Shown here piece after piece: positions 42,515 to 52,877 of a stretch of DNA of 64,000 bases. The notes below the pieces were generated by a model. The model saw only the letters and a program-made list of their open reading frames with translations, was not told the origin of the DNA and searched no databases. The stretch's first letter is position 1. Each line of letters opens with the position of its first letter. The stretch is from positions 1 to 64,000 of the forward strand of contig CAZRAU010000006.1 in NCBI GenBank assembly GCA_964598025.1, read 5' to 3'. The position numbers and the translations under genes were made by a program. This stretch comes from JALGWN01 sp964598025. GTDB taxonomy: Bacteria > Arandabacterota > Arandabacteria > Arandabacterales > Arandabacteraceae.

Positions 42515-42543
42515 TGGAAATGGCGAGCCAAGTGTGGTATACT
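42515..42543 (+). promoter_or_regulatory. Possible promoter of the papain-like protease gene
   Basis: A good -10 box TATACT (42538-42543) with a weak -35 (TGGAAA) 17 bases upstream; it would give a leader of about 50 bases. Confidence 0.35.
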
Positions 42544-42600
42544 ATAGCCACGACAGTAGACGATTATCTGCCGGCGGGCTTCTTAATGAAAGGAATGACC

Positions 42601-45066
42601 ATGAACGGGCGGAGGCGTCTTTGCGTCTTGACGGCAGTTGGAATCCTGCTTGCTGTGGGGCTAGCCCCGGCTCTTGGCAACACCGAAGGGGCTGAGGCAA
42701 GCCTTGAGGAGATCAGGGACAGGATCGAAGCGGAGGGGCTCTCCTGGGTCGCGGGTGAAACCGATATTTCCAGGCTTCCTGCCGAGGAACGACAGAAGCT
42801 CCTAGGACTTATCATACCTGAGGACTACGAGTCCAGGCTAGAGGCAATTCGGGCCGAAGGGCCGGCATACGCACCGCTTTCACTTCCGTCGCGCTTTGAC
42901 TGGACGGATTCGGCCGGTGTTTCCCCCGTCAGGTATCAGCAATGTGGAGACTGCTGGTGCCAGTGCGCGGTCGCAGCCATAGAATCCAAGATTCGCATAT
43001 TCGACGGCGACAACACCCGGCTTTCGGTCCAGCAAGGGATCGACTGTAACTTCGGTGGTTCCAGTTGCGACGGTGGCTGGATGGAGGACGTCTATGACCT
43101 GTTCAGAGTGGTGGGTGCAGTGTCCCAAGCCTGCTTTCCCTACCGGGGTGGAATCAACGGGGACTGCGACCAGGACACATGTGATTTCCTGCTGAATGTC
43201 GACGGCTACGAAGAGATCGATACAAGCGTAGCCAGCATAAAGACCCACCTTATGACAAACGGACCTATCGCTGTCGGGATGACCGTATTCAACGATTTCT
43301 ACTACTATGATAAGGGCTGCTACGAGCATGACGAAAGCGGCGCCGTGAATCACGGAGTTTTGATCGTCGGCTGGGATGACAGCAAGTGCAGCGGTCAGGG
43401 CGCCTGGCACATAAAGAACAGTTGGGGAACCGGTTGGGGGGAGTCGGGATTTGCATGGATGAAGTACGGGGCGGCCGGCATCGGTGAGGGGGCCTCGATT
43501 GTCCATTACACGCCGCGAAACCGCGCCAAGCTCTTGGTGGATTCCTTCGTGATTGATGACTGCGCCGGTGACGGTGACGGCACCCCTGAAGCCGGCGAAT
43601 CGATCTCCCTGCCCCTGACACTCGAAAACACAGGCTGGGAGAATGCTACGGGCATTACCGCGGCCTTAACCTCCACGGATCCGGACGTTTTCATCACCAT
43701 TGCATCGGTCTCGTTCCCGGATATAGCCGTCGGCGGAGCCGAGCAGTCCGACCCACCTCATTTCGCATTTACCATAGACAGCGCCGTCCCCTGTGGACAG
43801 CGGCTCCATTTCATCATCTCGGTGGATTCCGATCAGGGCATCTCGACCGATATCTTCGAAATGTTGGTGAGTGAGGCCCAGACGGTCTTCTTTGACGACG
43901 CGGAAAACGATTTGGGTTGGTCCCTCGGGGCACCCGGTGATGATGCGTCCCCTGGGGATTGGAGATGGCTGAATCCGAGGGGAAGCTTCCAGGACAGTTT
44001 CCTGGTCCAGACGGAGCTCGATCATACACCTGGTATCTCGACTAGGGCCTTCGTGACTCAGAACGCGAACCGCGCCTTTGCTCCCGATCTCAACGATGTG
44101 GATGGCGGCAAGACCACGTTGACATCGCCTCTCCTAGACCTATCCGATTATGCCTCTGCCTTGCTCCGTTATTGGAGATGGTATACCAACGATACGGGCG
44201 AATACGTCGATGACACCTGGCAGGTGGATGTGTCACAGGATGCCGGCGTTTCCTGGGTGAATCTGGAAACCGAATCGGCGAGTGCTAGAGCCTGGGAGCC
44301 CGTGGAGTACGATCTCGGACAGCATATCCTGCTGACCGATGAGGTCTTGGTGCGATTCATTGCCAGTGATTATGGGGATGACTCCACCGTCGAGGCGGCG
44401 GTCGATGATTTCGAGATAACGGGTTGCCCGGCCTCGGTCGATGTGATACCGGCGTCCATCCAGGTGCTTGCTCCCAATGGCGGGGAATTGATCAATGAAG
44501 GCTCCGAGTATGAGATTACCTGGATTGCTCTGGATGATTACGGTATCAGGCATCTCACGATACTGGCATCTTATGACGGTGGTACGACCTTCGACGACAC
44601 TGTGGGTGTGGTAGGCGGCTTCGACACCTCCGTAATGTGGGATGTGCCGACGGGCGATAATGCGGCCTGCAAGATAGGAGTCGAGGCCACAGACAGAGGG
44701 TACAACACGACGTTCGACGAAAGCGATGCCCCGTTTTCTATTGTGCGGGATGTCTCGGGTGTGGAGGAGCAACCCCTTGAGGCCCCCGGTGATGTCATGC
44801 TCGTGGGCAGTGAGCGCAATCCCTTCACGGGTTCGACGCACATCTTCTTCGGCGTACCCCGGAGGATGGACGTAAGCGTGCGCGTATTTGATGCCCAGGG
44901 AAGGCTGAGCAGAGAGCTGGTCCAAATGACCGCGGGGGCAGGTTATCACTCCGTGCTGTGGGATGGGAAGTCCGGCTCGGGAAGCCGCGCCGCACCCGGC
45001 GTCTATTTTGTTAGGCTTGATACCGAGGCCGGCGGCCGTACATCCAAGGTGGTGTTGGCCAGATAG
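42601..45066 (+). CDS. Secreted papain-family (C1A) cysteine protease with C-terminal sorting module
   Basis: The 821-residue protein starts at ATG 42601 (SD AAAGGA six bases upstream), with a signal peptide of about 25 residues. A propeptide-like helical segment precedes the mature start (LPSRFDWTDS). Active-site residues are C118 in QQCGDCWCQC, H251 in VNHGVLIVGW and N273 in KNSWGTGWGESGF. A long beta-rich region follows (CARDB-like NTG segment; MAM/concanavalin-like DDAENDLGW; LAPNGGELINEGSEYEITW Ig-like). The end (SVRVFDAQGRLSRELV, then GSRAAPGVYFVRL) is a FlgD-Ig-like/T9SS-type sorting domain. It probably acts at the cell surface or outside. Confidence 0.93.
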   Translation: MNGRRRLCVLTAVGILLAVGLAPALGNTEGAEASLEEIRDRIEAEGLSWVAGETDISRLPAEERQKLLGLIIPEDYESRLEAIRAEGPAYAPLSLPSRFDWTDSAGVSPVRYQQCGDCWCQCAVAAIESKIRIFDGDNTRLSVQQGIDCNFGGSSCDGGWMEDVYDLFRVVGAVSQACFPYRGGINGDCDQDTCDFLLNVDGYEEIDTSVASIKTHLMTNGPIAVGMTVFNDFYYYDKGCYEHDESGAVNHGVLIVGWDDSKCSGQGAWHIKNSWGTGWGESGFAWMKYGAAGIGEGASIVHYTPRNRAKLLVDSFVIDDCAGDGDGTPEAGESISLPLTLENTGWENATGITAALTSTDPDVFITIASVSFPDIAVGGAEQSDPPHFAFTIDSAVPCGQRLHFIISVDSDQGISTDIFEMLVSEAQTVFFDDAENDLGWSLGAPGDDASPGDWRWLNPRGSFQDSFLVQTELDHTPGISTRAFVTQNANRAFAPDLNDVDGGKTTLTSPLLDLSDYASALLRYWRWYTNDTGEYVDDTWQVDVSQDAGVSWVNLETESASARAWEPVEYDLGQHILLTDEVLVRFIASDYGDDSTVEAAVDDFEITGCPASVDVIPASIQVLAPNGGELINEGSEYEITWIALDDYGIRHLTILASYDGGTTFDDTVGVVGGFDTSVMWDVPTGDNAACKIGVEATDRGYNTTFDESDAPFSIVRDVSGVEEQPLEAPGDVMLVGSERNPFTGSTHIFFGVPRRMDVSVRVFDAQGRLSRELVQMTAGAGYHSVLWDGKSGSGSRAAPGVYFVRLDTEAGGRTSKVVLAR

Positions 45067-45147
45067 ATGTTCGGGTCCCTATAGTGTCTGCTCTTTGTGG
45101 CCGACCCTGGTCGGCATAGACGGCCGGCCGAGGCGCGCCGAAAGCGA

Positions 45148-45176
45148 TTGAGTACAGCCCCTGCGGCTGTTATGCT
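45148..45176 (+). promoter_or_regulatory. Sigma-70-type promoter of ilvE
   Basis: TTGAGT, 17-base spacer, TATGCT, ending about 49 bases before the ilvE ATG. The leader contains the strong SD GGGAGGAGGG. Confidence 0.6.
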
Positions 45177-45224
45177 TACCCGGTATCTCAAAGTCAACGA
45201 TCCCTGTCGAGGGAGGAGGGTAGC

Positions 45225-46136
45225 ATGCCACAGTACGCCTACTTCAAAGGAGCGATCGTCCCCATCGAGGAAGCCAAGGTCAGCATCATGACCCACGCAC
45301 TCAACTATGGTACAGGCGCATTCGAGGGCATACGGGCATACTGGAACGACAAGGAGAAACGGCTCTTCGTCTTCAGAATGCCCGAGCATTATGACAGGAT
45401 GCACAAGTCATGCTCGATACTGAAGATCAAGCTTCCCCACACCACCAAGCAATTGTGCGACATAACATGCGAGCTTCTGAGGAAGGAAGGTTGCACGGAA
45501 GATACCTATATCAGGCCCCTGGCCTACAAGGCCTCGGAAGGAATCGGTGTCAGGCTGCACGGCCTGGAAGACGGTTTCTGCATCTTCGCCGTCCCCTTCG
45601 GCAGGTACATCGAAAAGGAGGAGGGGGCCCGTGTCGCAGTATCCTCATGGCGGCGGATCGATGACAATGCCGCCCCGGCAAGGGCGAAGGTGACCGGCAT
45701 ATATATTAACTCGGCCCTTTCCAAGACCGAGGTCATGGAGCGGGGTTTCGATGAGGCCATAGTGCTTAATCATGACGGCCATGTCTCGGAAGGGAGTGCG
45801 GAGAACATCTTTCTGGTGCGGGAAGGGAAACTCGTGACTCCATCGCCGGCCGACAATATCCTTGAGGGGATCACGCGCGCGACCGTAATGCAAGTAGCCG
45901 GGGATGATCTGGGCATAGGGACGACTGAGCGGCAGATAGACAGGAGTGAGCTCTACATAGCCGATGAAGTGTTCTTCTGTGGTACCGGTGTTCAGGTCGC
46001 CGCCGTGATAGAAGTGGATGGAAGACCGGTGGGTGACGGCAAGATAGGTCCGGTGACCGAAAAGATCAGGGACCTCTATTTCGACATCGTCAAAGGCAAG
46101 GTGGCCAAGTACAAGAATTGGTGCACTCCCGTATAG
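45225..46136 (+). CDS. ilvE: Branched-chain amino acid aminotransferase
   Basis: The 303-residue class IV PLP aminotransferase makes Leu, Ile and Val from their keto acids with glutamate. HALNYGTGAFEGIRAYW near the N-terminus, the Lys in ARAKVTGIYINSALSKTEVM and GFDEAIVLNHDGHVSEGSAEN (the IlvE signature) are all present. ATG 45225 has GGGAGGAGGG upstream. Other branched-chain genes are absent from the window; it appears monocistronic. Confidence 0.93.
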   Translation: MPQYAYFKGAIVPIEEAKVSIMTHALNYGTGAFEGIRAYWNDKEKRLFVFRMPEHYDRMHKSCSILKIKLPHTTKQLCDITCELLRKEGCTEDTYIRPLAYKASEGIGVRLHGLEDGFCIFAVPFGRYIEKEEGARVAVSSWRRIDDNAAPARAKVTGIYINSALSKTEVMERGFDEAIVLNHDGHVSEGSAENIFLVREGKLVTPSPADNILEGITRATVMQVAGDDLGIGTTERQIDRSELYIADEVFFCGTGVQVAAVIEVDGRPVGDGKIGPVTEKIRDLYFDIVKGKVAKYKNWCTPV

Positions 46137-46159
46137 CAACGGCTTCGCTCCGTCCCCGT

Positions 46160-46190
46160 GTAGCGTCGGGTCTCCGTGCCCGACGTGGTC
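46160..46190 (+). repeat. Dispersed GTAG-type palindromic repeat, best copy
   Basis: GTAGCGTCGGG, TCTCCGTG, CCCGACG with a perfect 7-bp stem (46164-46170 with 46179-46185). It is the reference copy for degenerate relatives at 267, 371, 10624, 21391, 42462 and 59567. Confidence 0.7.
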
Positions 46191-46209
46191 TGCCTCGCGG
46201 GTGCTGAAG

Positions 46210-47640
46210 CTATGGGAGTTCTCCAAGGAGTCGGCGGAGGATTGCAGCCTGGGTCTCGGGGCCCGTGTCGTCCGTGACTAGTCTCGCGTCACAGGTGCTG
46301 AAGGTGTCGGCGAGTGACCGGTAGCATGTGACCAGTACGGATACTCGTGATGCTTCTATCATCCGGCGGATGGCCTCCATGGAGTGCTCTAGCCTGAGCG
46401 GTTCCATAAGCCAGAGGATGAGCAACTTGCCCGCTGCTTCCTCCTCGGTGCCGATCTCCTTTATGTGCTTCGGGTGCCGTCGGGTCTGCTCAAGCAAGCC
46501 CGGATCGGTTGTGACACATGTCAACTCGCCATCCCTGAGCGGAAGCATGCCACAAGGATCCTCCACATGGACGGATGCAGTCATCACCCGTTCTCGCAAT
46601 TCAAGGTAGTGTCCACGGGAGATGCCTTCCATGGGCCGCCGGCCGGATGAGATTCTCTCAAGCAAAGCCTGTCGCCTCGAGACAGATTCCATGAGCCGGG
46701 CCCGGTCAAGCCTTCCGGATACGGCATCGGCCGTCATTGCCTCAAACGCTTCTTCGAATCTAATCGAGTTCTCGGTGTATAACAGGCTATCCACTCCGGC
46801 ATCCAATGCCGCCCTTGAACTCTCGGCTGGACTGCTGTTCCGGGTCACGGCATCCATGTCGAGCGAGTCGGTAATGACCAAGCCGTCAAAGCCGAGAGCG
46901 CCCCTCAAGAGGTTTCTGATAACCTGCCCCGAGAGCGACGCCGGGAGGCGCCTAGCCTCAAGGGCATCATAGTGGCAGTGGCTTATCATGATGCCGTCCA
47001 CCCCGGCCCGGACGGCCGACACGAAGGGAGGGACATGGATGGATTCCAGGATCTCTCGCGACGTACTCACCACAGGCATATCAAGGTGGGAGTCAACCGT
47101 GGTCATGCCGTGCCCGGGGAAGTGCTTGGCAACGCATCCGGTATACTGCCTCGATGCCTCTATGAACGCCTTGCCATAATGCTCGACGGCGTCCCGCTCG
47201 CTTCCGAATGCGCGGCACCCGATGATTGGATTCACAGGCTCGGTGTTGACATCCATGCAGGGAGCAAGGTTGATGTCGATACCGAGGTCGGCCAGGGCTT
47301 CCGACATATGCCGGTAAAACGTCCGGGCCTCAGGCGGTTCCAGATGTCTTGATACCGCGGCGGCGCTCGGAGCCGACGGGAAGAAGCCCGAGATCTGGGT
47401 GACTCTTCCTCCCTCCTCATCCATCATTAGGATCGGTTGGACGCGATGTTGTCTTATTTTGCTCTTGGCGTCTTTGATCTGCTGTATTGAATCCTCAAAC
47501 GACGCCTTCAAGGCATCCTTGAAGACGATATAGTTGCCGACAGGAAAGCGGTCGAGGTCGAGATCACCCAAGTCCCGCGGCAGTCTCATGGTGAAGATCC
47601 GGCCGAGGAGAAGCCTGGCGTCTTTTTCGTTAAGTCCCAC
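46210..47640 (-). CDS. nagZ: Glycoside hydrolase family 3 beta-N-acetylhexosaminidase
   Basis: The 476-residue protein has the NagZ-type GH3 catalytic barrel: MMDEEGGRVTQISGFFPSAP at the start, KHFPGHGMTTVDSHLDMP (KHFPGHG motif and the acid/base Asp-His loop) and LVITDSLDMDAV, where the Asp of TDS/L is the nucleophile. A C-terminal region of about 130 residues follows. Such enzymes release GlcNAc from muropeptides in cell-wall recycling. The start lies 9 bases after the P-type ATPase stop on the minus strand, so the two genes may form an operon. Confidence 0.88.
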   Translation of the reverse strand: MGLNEKDARLLLGRIFTMRLPRDLGDLDLDRFPVGNYIVFKDALKASFEDSIQQIKDAKSKIRQHRVQPILMMDEEGGRVTQISGFFPSAPSAAAVSRHLEPPEARTFYRHMSEALADLGIDINLAPCMDVNTEPVNPIIGCRAFGSERDAVEHYGKAFIEASRQYTGCVAKHFPGHGMTTVDSHLDMPVVSTSREILESIHVPPFVSAVRAGVDGIMISHCHYDALEARRLPASLSGQVIRNLLRGALGFDGLVITDSLDMDAVTRNSSPAESSRAALDAGVDSLLYTENSIRFEEAFEAMTADAVSGRLDRARLMESVSRRQALLERISSGRRPMEGISRGHYLELRERVMTASVHVEDPCGMLPLRDGELTCVTTDPGLLEQTRRHPKHIKEIGTEEEAAGKLLILWLMEPLRLEHSMEAIRRMIEASRVSVLVTCYRSLADTFSTCDARLVTDDTGPETQAAILRRLLGELP

Positions 47641-47649
47641 CGTTATCTC

Positions 47650-49779
<2,130 letters not shown>

Positions 49780-49856
49780 GTGCTCCACCTCGGTTATACT
49801 ACATACGAAGGTAGATGGTTGCTCGGCGTTTCCATCTGTTTCGGGCAAGAGCTTAA

Positions 49857-50903
49857 ATGGGGTTTTGGCCGGTGTCCAATGAAAAACCTCTTGTTTCAGT
49901 AGTGATACCCAATCTCAACGGCAGAGAGATTCTGGCGGCCTGTCTCCGCTCGCTCGAGCGCCAGACCTTCAAGGATTTCGAGGTGATCATCGTCGATAAC
50001 GGGAGCACCGACGGTTCGGTCGAACTGGTGAGGTCGGAGTTCCCATGGCTGGGGACCATAATCGAAAACACGGCGAATTTGGGGTTCGCCAAAGCCTGTA
50101 ATCAGGGGATCGAAGCGGGAAGCGGAGAGTTGATCGCGCTTCTTAATAACGATACCGATGCGCACCCCGCTTGGCTAGCCGGGCTGGTCAGGGCCGCAGG
50201 GGAGAATCCCGGCGCCGGCATGTTTGCCACTAAGACCCTGCTCTTTGACAGGAGGGATACGATAGACACTACCGGGCACCTTATCTATCGCGACGGCCTT
50301 AACCGCGGCAGGGGAAGGCTCGAGATCGACCGGGGCCAGTATGACGACAAGACCGACATCTTCTTCCCGAGCGGCTGCGCTGCCCTTTACAGGAGGAAGA
50401 TGTTCGACGAGATAGGCCTCTTCGACGAGCATCACTTCGCATACGGGGACGATACCGACATCGGCATACGGGGAAGGCTTGCAGGGTGGGCGTGCGTGTT
50501 TGTGCCCGGTGCCATCGTCTACCACATGTACTCAGCCACAACCGGCAAGTACTCTCCCATGAAGATCTATCTTGTTGAGCGCAACCGGCTGTGGATTGTG
50601 CTTAAGTACTTCCCGATGAAATACGTGCTGCTCAATCTCTTCTATACCAAGATCAGGTACATCTATCACTTCTATGGTGTGGTCCGCGGCAAAGGATCTT
50701 CAGGCAGATCGGTCTCGGAGCACTCCTTCTGGGAGCTCGCCCGGAGTGTCTACAGGGCCTATTGGGATGCATTCAAAGGTTTCCCGCGCGTTTGGCGGGA
50801 GCGCAAGCGCATGATGAGACTGAAGAAAGTATCCGGCCGGGAGATAGACCGCTGGTTCCGCGACTATGGGATATCGGCCAGGGAGATCGCCCTCCGCGAA
50901 TAA
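49857..50903 (+). CDS. Family 2 glycosyltransferase (rhamnosyltransferase-like)
   Basis: The 348-residue protein has the GT-A fold of family 2 transferases: PLVSVVIPNLNGREILAACL, IIVDNGSTDGS, LLNNDTDA (the D-x-D-like metal/nucleotide site), and FPSGCAALYRRKMFDEIG, typical of WbbL-type rhamnosyltransferases. It probably adds a sugar to an envelope polysaccharide. It is divergent from the P-type ATPase. The ATG at 49857 lacks a strong SD; GTG 49872 is possible. A repeat element begins directly after its stop codon. Confidence 0.9.
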   Translation: MGFWPVSNEKPLVSVVIPNLNGREILAACLRSLERQTFKDFEVIIVDNGSTDGSVELVRSEFPWLGTIIENTANLGFAKACNQGIEAGSGELIALLNNDTDAHPAWLAGLVRAAGENPGAGMFATKTLLFDRRDTIDTTGHLIYRDGLNRGRGRLEIDRGQYDDKTDIFFPSGCAALYRRKMFDEIGLFDEHHFAYGDDTDIGIRGRLAGWACVFVPGAIVYHMYSATTGKYSPMKIYLVERNRLWIVLKYFPMKYVLLNLFYTKIRYIYHFYGVVRGKGSSGRSVSEHSFWELARSVYRAYWDAFKGFPRVWRERKRMMRLKKVSGREIDRWFRDYGISAREIALRE

Positions 50904-50904
50904 C

Positions 50905-50999
50905 CCCAGGCAGGTGAAAACCGACCGCCTGCTTTGTTATGCTCGCCCCTCGTCACCGCGAAGTGGCCTCATTACACCTCGCTCCTGCGGCCTACGCAA
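50905..50999 (+). repeat. Left-half relative of the long inverted-repeat element
   Basis: CCAGGCAGGTGAAAACCGAC followed by CGCCTGCT and CTCGTCACCGCG aligns with the left half of the element at 5756-5882. The right half is absent and the lexA promoter follows. Like the 5756 copy it begins right after a stop codon. Confidence 0.55.
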
Positions 51000-51015
51000 G
51001 CTTTGAAAAAAGCTT
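50998..51015. other. Hairpin at the lexA promoter
   Basis: AAGCTTT, GAAA, AAAGCTT is a perfect 7-bp inverted repeat. The last base pairs overlap the lexA -35 region (51014-51019). It may cap the preceding transcript or modulate the promoter. Confidence 0.4.
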
Positions 51016-51043
51016 GACTTACTGCACAAATGTGCAGTACGCT
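51014..51043 (+). promoter_or_regulatory. lexA promoter
   Basis: TTGACT, 18-base spacer, TACGCT. The predicted transcription start (about 7 bases after the -10) coincides with the lexA ATG at 51050, so the message is probably leaderless; there is no SD. Confidence 0.7.
51020..51039. promoter_or_regulatory. LexA operator (SOS box)
   Basis: TACTGCACA, AA, TGTGCAGTA: 9-bp perfect arms filling the spacer of the lexA promoter. Binding would block RNA polymerase, the standard autoregulatory arrangement. The sequence differs from the E. coli (CTGT-N8-ACAG) and Bacillus (CGAAC-N4-GTTCG) boxes. Confidence 0.75.
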
Positions 51044-51049
51044 CAAAGC

Positions 51050-51652
51050 ATGGGGAAAAAAGACCGCATATACGAGTACATCCGGCAGGAGGTAGCCAAG
51101 AGGGGCATCCCGCCTACCATCAGGGAGATAGGCGAGCGCTTCGAGATCTCCTCCACAAACGGGGTGAGATACTTCCTCGACAAACTGGAAAAAGACGGCC
51201 TTATCAAGCGCCAGTCCAGGACCGCCAGGGGTATTGAGATAGTGGGAAGGGGTATGGCAGGTGAAGGCAGAACCGTGCCAATCCTGGGAAGAGTGCCTGC
51301 AGGAGAGCCCACCTTCTCGGAGGAATACAATGAGGGCATGCTGCTCCTTGATGACAACATCGCAAAGGGGGAAGGTATTTTTGCAGTCAGGGTCAAAGGG
51401 GACAGCATGATAGGTGCAGGCATAAACGACGGCGATCTTGCGATTGTAAAAAAGAACCCAACCCCTCAATCAGGAGAGATTGTTGTGGCCCTTATTGAGG
51501 ATGAAGTGACCCTTAAGAGATTCATTCGCAGGGGAGGCAAGGTGATTCTAAGACCTGAAAACGAAGCCTATACCGATATCGATTTAACCAGTCTAGGCCA
51601 CGACAGGATAAGCATAATAGGAACGGTTCAAGCTTTGGTAAGAAGGTACTAG
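51050..51652 (+). CDS. lexA: LexA SOS repressor
   Basis: The 200-residue protein has an N-terminal winged HTH (GIPPTIREIGERFEISSTNG, then VRYFLDKLEKDGLI) and a C-terminal S24 protease domain. The self-cleavage site A84-G85 (VPAGEP), nucleophile S119 (KGDSMIG) and base K156 (VTLKRF) fall at the same numbers as in E. coli LexA. RecA filaments trigger its cleavage after DNA damage. The ATG is at 51050 without an SD, at the predicted transcript start. lexA and dinB look lower in G+C than the surrounding genes. Confidence 0.96.
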   Translation: MGKKDRIYEYIRQEVAKRGIPPTIREIGERFEISSTNGVRYFLDKLEKDGLIKRQSRTARGIEIVGRGMAGEGRTVPILGRVPAGEPTFSEEYNEGMLLLDDNIAKGEGIFAVRVKGDSMIGAGINDGDLAIVKKNPTPQSGEIVVALIEDEVTLKRFIRRGGKVILRPENEAYTDIDLTSLGHDRISIIGTVQALVRRY

Positions 51653-51654
51653 GA

Positions 51655-52824
51655 ATGGACAGGGTTATCTTCCATATCGATATGGACGCCTTTTTTTCAT
51701 CGATTGAGCAGCTGTCCAACCCCAACCTCAGGGGTAAGCCGGTCATTGTGTGTGGCGATCCCAACAGCAGGAGTGTTGTAGCCACAGCATCCTATGAGGC
51801 AAGGCTGTTCGGACTCAGATCGGGTATGCCGATAGGCAGGGCGCGCCGGCTTTGTCCCCACGGCATTTACATCCCCGGTAATCCGAAGAAGTATGTTTAC
51901 ACCTCCGTTCAGATCTTGGGAATCCTCAGGCAATTTACTTCCAGGGTCGAACCCTTCAGTGTCGATGAAGCGTTCCTTGAGTTCGAGGATCTCGGATATT
52001 TAGACGCGCCCAGGGTGGCAAGGAAGATCATGCAGAGGATCCATAAGGAATTCGGTCTGACATGCTCGATAGGGATCGGTCCCAATAAGATCGTTGCCAA
52101 GATGGCATCGGAACTCAATAAACCCGACGGGCTGACGCTTATTGAAGATGGAAAGTTCCTTGATTTCTTTGGCGAAAAGGATGTCACTGCACTGTGGGGC
52201 ATAGGTGAAAAGACAACCGTAAAGCTCAATAACCTGGGTATTAGAAAAGTAAGAGACCTGGCGCTATTCCCAGAGCCCACGCTGCGGAAGCTCTTCGGGG
52301 AATACGGCACATATCTCAAGATGACCGCCAACGGCATTGATGACTCGCCGGTCATTCCCTACTACAAGGGCATCGAGCCTAAATCAATAGGGCACGAACG
52401 CACACTCCCCTTTGACACCGATGATCCCGATCACATCATGTCCACGCTTCTCAGGCTATGCGAGCAAGTTGCAAGGCGTATGCGAAAAAGCGGTTATGTA
52501 GGTGATACCGTAACGGTGAAAATTAGGTATGGAAATTTCAATACATTCACCAGGCAAAAGAAACTGGATAAGTGCTTCGAGAGGGATGATGTCCTTTATG
52601 AAACGGCGAAGAAACTGTTCCTGAGCAACTTCAATGGAGATGAAATACGGCTTCTAGGGGTCAGTGCTTCGGGGTTGGTAAAAAAGGAGGAGATGCTCTC
52701 CGATCCTTTGTTTCCGGTGGATATAGTGCATCGTAATTGTCTTGAAGTAGTGGATTCGATCAGGGATAGATTCGGAGAAGATTCTATCAAGCGCGGAGGC
52801 TCTATAGGGACCGGAGGCTTATAG
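51655..52824 (+). CDS. dinB: DNA polymerase IV (Y family)
   Basis: The 389-residue translesion polymerase has the palm motif IFHIDMDAFFSSIEQL (catalytic Asp; aromatic steric-gate region), SVDEAFLE (catalytic Asp-Glu), the DNA-binding helix-hairpin-helix (ALWGIGEKTTVKLNNLG) and the little-finger domain. Translation starts 2 bases after the lexA stop, so it is co-transcribed from the LexA-controlled promoter. No beta-clamp motif was checked. It bypasses lesions during SOS. Confidence 0.95.
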   Translation: MDRVIFHIDMDAFFSSIEQLSNPNLRGKPVIVCGDPNSRSVVATASYEARLFGLRSGMPIGRARRLCPHGIYIPGNPKKYVYTSVQILGILRQFTSRVEPFSVDEAFLEFEDLGYLDAPRVARKIMQRIHKEFGLTCSIGIGPNKIVAKMASELNKPDGLTLIEDGKFLDFFGEKDVTALWGIGEKTTVKLNNLGIRKVRDLALFPEPTLRKLFGEYGTYLKMTANGIDDSPVIPYYKGIEPKSIGHERTLPFDTDDPDHIMSTLLRLCEQVARRMRKSGYVGDTVTVKIRYGNFNTFTRQKKLDKCFERDDVLYETAKKLFLSNFNGDEIRLLGVSASGLVKKEEMLSDPLFPVDIVHRNCLEVVDSIRDRFGEDSIKRGGSIGTGGL

Positions 52825-52877
52825 GGAGAGCGCGCCTCACAAGGAGTTGTAGGGAATAGACCTTCCTGAGGTCTTCC

